Under the pieces are notes generated by a model. That model was not told the DNA's origin and did no database searches. It saw nothing but the letters and a program-made list of their open reading frames with translations. Positions 56,421 through 64,000 of a DNA stretch of 64,000 bases are shown here, one piece after another. Positions within the stretch are counted from its first letter, which is position 1. Every line of letters starts with the position of its first letter. Source of the DNA: Gordius sp. MW1. Lineage: Eukaryota; Nematomorpha; Gordioida; Gordea; Gordiidae. The translations under genes and the position numbers were made by a program. The stretch lies in the NCBI GenBank assembly GCA_964036665.1, contig OZ038527.1, positions 20,730,221-20,794,220 on the forward strand. Reading direction: 5' to 3'.

Positions 56421-56471
56421 ACACCCACACTGTTAGTCTCCCTTTCTTAAGAATACATTCAGTGTGGGTGT
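56421..56471. repeat. Perfect 12-bp inverted repeat (hairpin)
   Basis: ACACCCACACTG at 56421-56432 and CAGTGTGGGTGT at 56460-56471 can form a hairpin with a 27-base loop. The purpose is unknown. It lies in a region with several other palindromes. Confidence 0.6.
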
Positions 56472-56677
56472 GTTACAAACCGACGACTAGTGTATTCTTT
56501 TTTCATAGGGACCCTGATGGATCATTAGATATATGCTTAGGGGGTGTTATTAGCTAGTTGTCATTAAGTAAATAGTACAAAGTACGCCCTCCCTCTCATG
56601 CCTTATTTGTTTCATCAATGTGATGGTTAATGTAACTAGAGAATATGGCACATGTAGCGGTTCTATGAAAACAAGGG

Positions 56678-56960
56678 CCAATGTTGCACGATCCAAATTC
56701 TTGTACTGTATAAGCGATCTGACATTCCATTTTCTTATTCGATCCAAAAAATAAAGAAGCGCCATCGTAAAAAATAAACAAAATTTCTTACTCACGTTTT
56801 CTTATTGTGATTTCGGTCTCGCAAGAGCAGGTTTGTATGTTTAATAATTTATATTTATCTTTTTAGGTTCAAGATACATAATTACTTTCTTTGGATCGAA
56901 TAAGAAAATGGAATGTCAGGTCGCTTATACAGTACAAGAATTAGGATCGTGTAACATTGG
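56678..56960. repeat. Inverted duplication of a ~70-bp possible coding segment
   Basis: 56678-56747 and 56889-56960 are inverted near-copies. On the minus strand the first arm lies in an open frame starting at 56767 (MALLYFLDRIRKWNVRSLIQ..., 71 codons to 56552). In the second arm the same frame has a stop. This suggests a partly duplicated and inverted small exon or transposon ORF. No family is recognised. Confidence 0.45.
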
Positions 56961-57351
56961 CCGAAAACAAGAGCGCTTGCCCCGTAGTAATTTTATCTAC
57001 AATTTAGAGCCCTGGGGGAGGGAATTAGTAAAAAAAAGGGACCTTACACTAGGGAAGCGCGTCTTACGATGGACCTTTATAATGGTGGGAGTATTTCAGT
57101 CTGTTTACTCCTTTTAAAGCGCAGGTCTAAAATGACGCGCTTTAACACATCACTAACCACAGGCCACAGCCCACTATTAATTTCAGATTTTGTAACGAAT
57201 TAGAATAGTTTAATCAAATTTATTTTCAAGTGGGGTCAGTAAAATTATCTCCCCTTAATGTGATAAATAAAAGGCATTGCAAATATTTACATCCCATTTT
57301 ATCCTGAGTTTTTTATTTAAAATGGTAGGGATGGGCTAATAATTTAGTGTT

Positions 57352-57816
57352 TTAAAATTTTTCATAAAATATATGGACACTAACATCTTGAGCTGAATTG
57401 TAATATAATCGTGTACAAGATTTAAATAATAAGAAAAACATTTTTTTGGCAAGAAACTGTTCCGAGGAGTATCTCTCAAAATACCTTAATGCAAAGCATC
57501 TAATTCCCGAGATGACAGGAGGTATTGAAATGTCATAAATGGAAAGAATTTGCATAAATAACGCCAGAAAAACCCCCAAGCCAGCCGGCCCGAAGCAATT
57601 TTGACCATTGATGACTCCCTCTCTCGTAAGCTCAGGACGCCCTCCAGCCCATGACTGAACGGGCAAAGCTAGGCTGGCCCTAAAATGACTAGCTCCGCTT
57701 CCCTGTTTGCCATAAAAGCATATATTCAATAGTGGTCTTATTTTAATTGTAGACGAGCGGCCACTGAATCGAAGAACGGTGATTATCGGTAGTCTGCCCT
57801 CACCCAGCGACACCAT
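57352..57816 (-). other. Unidentified 154-codon ORF
   Basis: This is the longest open frame not explained by repeats. Its first half (57570-57816) is clearly more GC-rich than the surroundings, with SWAGGRPELTREGVINGQNC and GPAGLGVFLALFMQILSIYD. The second half is AT-rich and looks like run-through. It could be a first exon, an old transposon piece or chance. No motif is recognised and no splice partner was found. Confidence 0.25.
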
Positions 57817-59395
57817 TAATTACCGATAAAGCAAGATCGGCCCTTTTTACTCTTTCAGTCTAACATTTTCTCCGCCACTACTCATGGGCGTATCCAGAGA
57901 GTGGCAGGGAGGGACGGATACCCACCTTTAAATTTAAAAATTCCCTGTTTAAAAAAAGGAATGACAATATAATCCAAGCCCTCATAAAAACATATATTTC
58001 TTGTTTGGAAATCTCCTCGCTTTTTTCTGAGTTTCTATATCATATATATCTAGTAATTAATTACCGTATTAAATTAAATGTATATGAATCATTGCACTTA
58101 GCCCACTCCAACTTGCCACCCCACCCCCTATTTTTTACACTAATAATAATAGTTATCCATAATAAAATGAGAAATAGAAGTTTATGTAGTTAAATAATAT
58201 AGGTATTAATTTATGAGACAGAGTTTAAGATAGCTCAAAATACAATTACCTAAATTATTTACACCGTTAAAATTTGTCAAAGCACTCGCCGTTCCAAACA
58301 AACGTTTTCCTCAGGAAAATTCTTAATTTTTTTAACAATATATTTCTTCTTTTCCCTTATAATTAGATACACATTTTATTCAAATATTATAGTTAATCTG
58401 TTGTACTACTTGTCCCCCCCCCCCTTGATTTTGCACATATTTCGTTTTGCAAAGTGATATTAATTTGATACCCTTAACACTAGTAAACTTTATCTCAGTT
58501 AAGAAAAGATGTAATATGGGGGAAAAAATTAATGTTTTTTTTATGGGAAAATTTTGCTAGAATTTATGATTAAATTTTAAAGTTCTAAAGGGAGCGACAG
58601 ATAAATTAAAAGGTTAGTTTAAATAAATTTTAGGGAGGAAAATTATAAAATAATTTTTAAATTAGGGCTAACACATTACTAATAAAAAAATTATTTTCTT
58701 GTATATTAAAAAAAATATTAACAAATTTATATACAAATGGAGTTGGAGGGATTGTATTGCCTCTTGCATATGCTGGAAAATTGAGATCAGATGGAATAAA
58801 CTTTTTAAGCAAGCCACAAATTCAACATAAAAAGTTGGCATAAATAAAGCACAGAATTTAGTAAGGTCCATTTATTTGCCCCAATAAATTAGTTCTCAAA
58901 GCCATGCATATTTAAACCGTTAATTCTGCAACCTAAGCAAAATTATACCTGTTGAACCTTTTTTTAATTTAACATGTAATCATTGTAGGAAAACAGTTAG
59001 AAATAAATAACAAATTTATATATTAATAAATAAACATAAAATTTGATATTAGGAAAGATAAACAACATATATTTTAGCTGGCAATATGAATAATACATTA
59101 AGAGTGTTTACAATGTGTAATGTAAAGATAGCACATAATTAAATTGTTAAATAATATGAGATTATGGGTAATGGCAATGTTTTATACATAAATATGAAGT
59201 CATTCAGGTTAAATCAGGTAAGCAATAATGTTTTTTTGCTAGAATTATAAAAAAGGTACCATAAAAAGTCATAATTAAAAATTCCAATTAATTACATAAT
59301 TAACAATTTGCAGTTTATAAATTTTCATGGACATTATCAAATTTGACAACATCCAGTCTGACAGATTGGTCGAGTGCGGTACCATGAATAATAAA
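57817..59395. other. No gene; ARL8 3' flank
   Basis: AT-rich. At 57885 CATGGGCGTATCCAGAGAG is one end of a G/C-run MITE without a partner. The part near 59395 probably includes the ARL8 3' UTR (minus strand). No other coding signal. Confidence 0.4.
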
Positions 59396-60432
59396 TTAAC
59401 AATTATTCCTTGAATGTTTGATTAACCATTGTAATGTTATATCTAAGACAAGATTTAATAAATTCAAAAAGTTTTTAAAATGAAACAAAAAAATAAAAAC
59501 AAGTGTTAATTCAAAAATATAAAATTAAATGTTAGCATAGAATTAATAATATAATCTGTTATCATTTATAAACAAAATTCAAAGCGAGTTCAAAATTAAT
59601 TACCAATATTTTCTTTCTCTTTGCATGATATAGAATAACAACAAATTTCTCGGTCTTGTATAGCTGAAAGATTTCTACAGATTTATTATAAAGAAATGTT
59701 TTAGTTAAATCTTACAATTTTTCAATCAAAGTCTTTTCATCATAAGAATTTGGCAAATCCTTTTTATTTCCTAATACCAAAACAGGGATATTTTGTAATT
59801 GTGGTTTGTTAAGAAGATTGTGGAGCTCATTGGCTGCAGCTTGAATTTTTTCATGATCAGCTGCATCAACCATATATCTTATTGTATACAATAAAAGTAG
59901 AGATTAAAGTTTAAAGAGTGAAAACATTATAATCACTCTTATTAATTAACTAAATATTAGACAAAAGTAGCATTAAACATTAGTAATAAATTTGTTCAAA
60001 CAAAGTTATCAAAATTTGAAAAAATTTAGCATCAAGTAATTTTAAATAACAATAAAATTTAGAACAAACTTTACTTACACAATTGCATTTACACCCCTAC
60101 AATATCTTTCCCACATGCTCCTGAATCTTGGCTGACCACCAATATCCCAAATCTTTAAACAAATTTTAATTTAAAATTAATGTTGAAACCTTAATTGTCA
60201 CATTCCCCTTTGTAATTTTTCTCATATTAAAGCCAACTGTAGGTATCATATCTTCTGTGAATTGCCCTGACTAAGGTATTTGGTTATGAAATACAAAATT
60301 TATTATTACAGCTATGACATTAACAAATGTTGTTTTTCCAGAATATTGCAAACCAACGAGAGTAAGCTCCATCTCCTCCTTCCAAAACAAACTTCTAAAC
60401 CAATCTAATAACTTGTTAATAATTGTTATCAT
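59396..60432 (-). CDS. Arl8: ARL8, ADP-ribosylation factor-like GTPase 8
   Basis: Six exons: 60432-60310, 60270-60190, 60152-60079, 59877-59716, 59674-59604 and 59442-59396. They total 558 nt and 185 aa, all frames consistent. The product begins [20 protein letters not shown], the amphipathic N-terminus of ARL8 that places it on lysosomes. It has the P-loop GLQYSGKTT, switch I region [30 protein letters not shown] (switch II) and [10 protein letters not shown] for guanine specificity. It ends [17 protein letters not shown]8 recruits kinesin adaptors and tethering factors to lysosomes and synaptic vesicle precursors. Introns are 39, 37, 201, 41 and 161 nt. Length matches the family (about 186 aa). 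Nothing appears broken. Confidence 0.96.
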
Positions 60433-60559
60433 ATTGTAAATGAAGTGAGGAACGATAGATCGAAATTTGGATGTTATGCATAAAACACCATTAAATCGTA
60501 TGAATTGATTGGCTACTAATCTTAATGGTCATAAATCGTCCTACATGTTCACATCCTTA
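60433..60559. other. ARL8 upstream region
   Basis: The short spacer between the ARL8 start and LINE-derived sequence must contain or precede the ARL8 promoter. No TATA box stands out. Confidence 0.3.
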
Positions 60560-61024
60560 ACCCCAATCCTAGAATAAATCCTAGAATCTTTTATATCTAC
60601 ACAAATTATTAAATTTAGGCCCAACAATAGGCAATTCAACGCGTTTAAGAATTTAAGATCTATTTTAGATTTAATAATCCCCAGACAACAAAGACACCCT
60701 AGAATCTCTAATCGCTAAGCATCCTACAAGGCCAAACCTGCCTTTACCCAATTTAATTCAGCAGGCCCATCAGAACTTCTCCACTTTGGAAGTCCTTGCT
60801 ACTAATTATACTTTTAAGCTCTCTTCGATAGGCGCAGGGCTCGATGGCTCCAGCCTACCTTCTAGAACTATCAAATCCCTTAATAGACCACTCAGGAGTT
60901 TTCTTGAGCTCTCTCACCACCCTCATTAACATAAAGGCCAAACCCCGAATTTGTAGCCCCACATTTCTTTGGCGCTACTCTAGTATCCTTTTTAAAATCT
61001 GATGGCGGAATCCGACCTATAGCA

Positions 61025-61431
61025 ATGGGGTCTGTTCTACGCAGACTCTGTTCCAAACTGATCATAAAACGCATCAAAAGTAAAGCTGTGGAAATCCTGG
61101 CACCTACTCAACTCGGTTTTGGCGTAAAAGGAGAATGCGAAATTGCTTCACACGCGGCAAGAATTTCTCTTACCACCCCAACCTCCTCAGTGCTCGCTAA
61201 AATGGATTTCAAGAATGCTTTCAACTCCATTTATTGTTCCCACTTCCTTAATAAAACATACAAACATTTCCCTGAATACTCCGCATTTTTTAATGCATGC
61301 TATTTACCAGTTTCATTATTACAATTTCACTAACATACCATCAATTCTAGTGACGGTATTCAACAAAGCGACCCTTTAGGGCCGCTTCTGTTTTCCCTTG
61401 GCATCAAAACTTTAGTTAATAGCCTTGCAAC
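61025..61431 (+). pseudogene. LINE reverse transcriptase, fingers/palm part
   Basis: It covers the conserved RPIAxGSVLRRL start, GFGVKGECEIASHAARISL and the DFKNAFNS motif with the first catalytic Asp. A stop follows VSLLQFH, then the frame resumes with DGIQQSDPLGPLLFSLGIKT (the GxxQGDPLGPLLF motif, here with Ser for Gly). It is cut at 61431 by the hAT insertion in the codon run TLVNSLAT. Confidence 0.8.
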
Positions 61432-62649
61432 CAGTGGCGTAGATAAGGGGGGGGAGGGTTGAAACCCCCCCCCCCCGCGGATAAAAAAAATATTATTTTG
61501 CTTTACATAATAAATATTTCAAAATTAGTGCCATGCAATTATTTAAATAAGCTTGTAAGAACACGGGTTTTTTTCGCTTAAATTTACAAAATTTTCCTTG
61601 TGGTTATAAAAAAATTTCCGCCATCTTTTAGGAATTCATCTAATACTATGAATAAAAGATAGGGTTCTGAGTCAAAAAAATAACTAACAAAAAAGATAGC
61701 AGCTTAAAATCAAAATCTGAATCTTCTGGTAAGACCTCTAAATAAATTCAAAAGATATGCTTTTAGTCATTAGCAAAGATTTCATTCCCTCTACAACCGA
61801 ATCCATCTCAACAATGAACATAAATATTTATAATATAGGAAATTTTTTGAAAAAAAATATAGACAATATGGAAAGGATTAAAGTTATTAATTTAATTTGG
61901 AAGCCAGATTTAGAATATGCCTTCCTAAGGGTAAACGTAATTTAAAATTCAACTATACCTGGATGAAACAATATCCATGGTTGGCATATTCTGAGTCTCT
62001 TCACGGGGCCCTTTGTAAATTCTGTGTAATTATGGGCAAAAGAACTGGTGGATATGGATCTCACCAGGAATTAAAAGCCCTAATTACATGTCCATTCCAT
62101 AAATGGTAAAATGCTTTGGAAGTTTTCAAAGCTCATGCTACTGCTAAATATCATAAGCATTCATTGAAACTTTTAATTCATTGGAGAATATTTGTACCAA
62201 TAAAAAGAATCAATTTGTAATTTATTACCAGAAGAAAATAGGATGAATAAATATAAATTAAGACAAGCACTCATTGTTATAATTGAAACAATCATCTTCT
62301 GTGGAAAACAAGGGATTCCTCTCAGAGGTGTAAAATGTAGGGTAAAAAAGGGATCCCTCTCAGAGGTGTAAGGGTGTTATTTAAATGCATAGTATTCTGT
62401 TTTTTTTTTAATTTCCCTTTTTTTTAAAAAATATCAGTTGTTATTAAAAAATTTTAAACAGAAAAATGTTCAATATTTTTTGCAGCATTAAAATTTTAAT
62501 TGTCTTAAAGGCCTTATAGGCAAGTTGAAAAAAAAAATTATTGGGCTGTGTAAACATCGTTATAAATTATTAATTTAAAATTGTATATTTACCAAAAACC
62601 TCCACCCCCCCCCCCAAAAAAAAAAAAAAATTTTTTATCTACGCCCCTG
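61432..62649 (+). mobile_element. hAT element nested in the LINE, perfect 8-bp TSD
   Basis: CTTGCAAC is duplicated exactly (61424-61431 and 62650-62657). The ends are CAGTGGCGTAGATAA and (complement) CAGGGGCGTAGATAA, with poly-G/poly-C inside. It encodes only an N-terminal TTF-type zinc-finger region (about 61757-62180). Removing the element and one TSD copy restores the LINE reading frame across the site. Confidence 0.95.
61757..62219 (+). pseudogene. hAT transposase N-terminus with TTF-type zinc finger, frame-shifted
   Basis: A first frame (61757-61945) gives MERIKVINLIWKPDLEY. A second (from about 61897) gives FNYTWMKQYPWLAYSESLHG, ALCKFCVIMGKRTGGYGSHQ and CPFHKW, then a stop, then NALEVFKAHATAKYHKHSLK. 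W-LxYS...GxxCxxC...PFxxW..A...FxxHxxxxYHK is the TTF/ZMYM-type zinc finger found at the N-terminus of one hAT branch. The catalytic domain is missing. Confidence 0.7.
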
Positions 62650-63765
62650 CTTGCAACAAAGTTTAATTTGACTTTAAACATTTGGTACCTTGACGATGGT
62701 ACCATCCAAGGCGCCCCCGATGATGTTTTTGCCGCTTTGAGATACCTGGAAATCGAATCAACAAAAATCGGACTAACTTTAAATCATTCTAAAACCGAAT
62801 TTTATCCCCTTAATACACCTCTTATTGGCAAACAAGACCATTTATCTTACACATTAAAATATCCTTCCTTTTTGACCCTACTCGGATCCCCAATTAGAGG
62901 CTCTATTCCCATATTAAAATTGTTACAAGAAACCAGTCGCAAACTAGCAGACATGAAAAGCCTATTTAAACACCTACCTGCCCACCAAGCATTTTTACTA
63001 GTAAAAATCTGCTACTCAATCCCCAAATTAATGCACAGCTTCCGGTCATCTGCAGTGCTCTCACATCACGAGGCCTTGTCCAAGTTTGATGCAGAACTTA
63101 AGTCTTTAACTGAAGGAAAAACCATTCTAACCCTAGGCTCTACACACTGGCAACAAGCTTGCCTTCCAACAAAATTAGGGGAGCTAGGCTTAGGCAATAG
63201 CCTCCGTATCTCTTTCCGCATTTATATCAAGCCACATGTCAAATGAAAGCTTCATTTCACCATTAAACAACATGACAACCTACTCGACGTCGCCTTTCAA
63301 CAATGGAAGGTATTCTTTAACGTCCCTACTAAATTCCCTGAAGTAAACTGACAAAAGTGTTGGTTTGGTCCCCTGTCTGAGTGCCTCTTAAAGTCTCTTA
63401 ATAATGGCGCTTCGGCAGAGGAACTTCTAGTGCTTAGGAGCTTAGCTTCACGCTCAGGTCACGAATGGCTCGAAGCTTTCCCTAGCCGTAACCTTGGTCT
63501 TCTCTTATCCAACACCAAATTCCGCTTTGCAGTAGGCCTAAGATTAGGATGCAATATAGTGGCTGAACACACTTCTTCACTTTGCAATAATTCCGTAAAT
63601 CGAATGGCCATCATGGCCTTCACTGTAATCGCAACAAAGCCCGGTACTTCGACGCCGCGGTTAACAAACATATACAGATCTATTTCACCAAAGCTGGTTT
63701 CCCCGCAATTCTCGAACCCACAGGCCTCTGTGATGACAACAAACGACCCAATGGCCAAACTTTAG
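62650..63765 (+). pseudogene. LINE reverse transcriptase palm/thumb and C-terminal region
   Basis: It continues directly from the interrupted palm: KFNLTLNIWYLDDGTIQGAP with the YLDD box, then TLNHSKTEFYPLNTP, LTLLGSPIRGS and PAHQAFLLVKICYSIPKLMH. A frame ends at 63244, and another (63430-63765) carries ASRSGHEWLEAFPSRNLGLL, a conserved C-terminal stretch of this LINE type. The complementary ORF is a shadow. Confidence 0.75.
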
Positions 63766-64000
63766 GTGCTTGGGAAAAAGGACTTAGTTTAGCATGGGAT
63801 TATACATGTACTGACGTATTAGCCCCATCTAATCATAACAAAGATTCCTTGTCCTCAGCCGAGGCTCTAAAATTTTAAAACACTCGGATATTAACAATAC
63901 TACTATAATATTTTGTCCCATTGCGACAACTACCCCAACAACCTTTGGCCCCCTAGCCTTAAACTTTTTAAAAAAATGGGGAAACAAATTTCATCTATCC

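Larger units (their letters stand above)
60560..64000 (+). mobile_element. Degenerate non-LTR retrotransposon (LINE), interrupted by a hAT element; runs off the window
   Basis: The 5' part (about 60560-61020) is full of stops. Reverse transcriptase is recognisable from GGIRPIAMGSVLRRLCSKLI and LAPTQLGFGVKGECEIASHA through MDFKNAFNS to WYLDDGTIQGAPDD (the YxDD catalytic box) at about 62684. The downstream thumb and C-terminal region continue to 63765. Several stops and shifts (for example at 61331 and 63244) make it non-functional. The GVKGxCExAxHAAR type of RT is common in invertebrate LINEs; I do not assign a clade. Shorter copies lie at 26935 and 34500. Confidence 0.85.

Overview
The window is AT-rich, intron-containing animal nuclear DNA, most likely from an arthropod. 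The genes are metazoan: OST48, ARL8, a TARP/claudin-type four-pass protein, and a globin with the two ancestral globin intron positions. The rest is dense transposon debris (hAT, piggyBac, Helitron, MULE-like, LTR and non-LTR elements). The species cannot be fixed from sequence alone. Several introns are only 34-46 nt long.

Protein genes, built by joining exons at GT/AG sites with reading frame kept throughout: (1) a three-exon globin on the minus strand (23750 to 19283, 371 aa) with a long N-terminal extension; (2) a three-exon TARP/claudin-superfamily protein on the minus strand (43898 to 39336, 583 aa); (3) a two-exon secreted 8-cysteine protein on the minus strand (49040 to 48668, 100 aa); (4) OST48/DDOST on the plus strand, ten exons (52965-55006, 434 aa); (5) ARL8 on the minus strand, six exons (60432 to 59396, 185 aa). 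These are unrelated housekeeping, neuronal-type and secreted genes, with no sign of a shared pathway or operon.

Layout: 1-10200 is repeats, including a long-TIR element (1324-3239), a small Helitron (4611-4932), a MULE-like remnant with a SWIM zinc finger between arrays of a 9-mer (5276-6466), and a family with 128-bp tandem units. 10343-18060 holds a duplicated module (10343-12051 and 17158-17815) and a decayed piggyBac element (12471-16457) that carries a short LTR element and a hAT element nested inside it. 19283-23750 is the globin, with two hAT-type insertions in intron 1. 26037-28426 is a hAT-flanked composite holding LINE debris. 29119-34917 is MITEs, tandem repeats, and a three-level nest of piggyBac- and hAT-type MITEs inside a long inverted repeat. 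35508-37257 is an internally deleted Helitron. 37258-60432 is the gene-bearing part. 60560-64000 is a degenerate non-LTR retrotransposon interrupted by a hAT element and running off the window.

Target-site duplications could be read at many elements: 8-bp for hAT, TTAA for piggyBac, 5-bp for the LTR element, 6-bp for the long-TIR element, and A/T flanks for the Helitron. Most element borders are therefore base-exact. No rRNA gene, intact tRNA gene or CRISPR array was seen.
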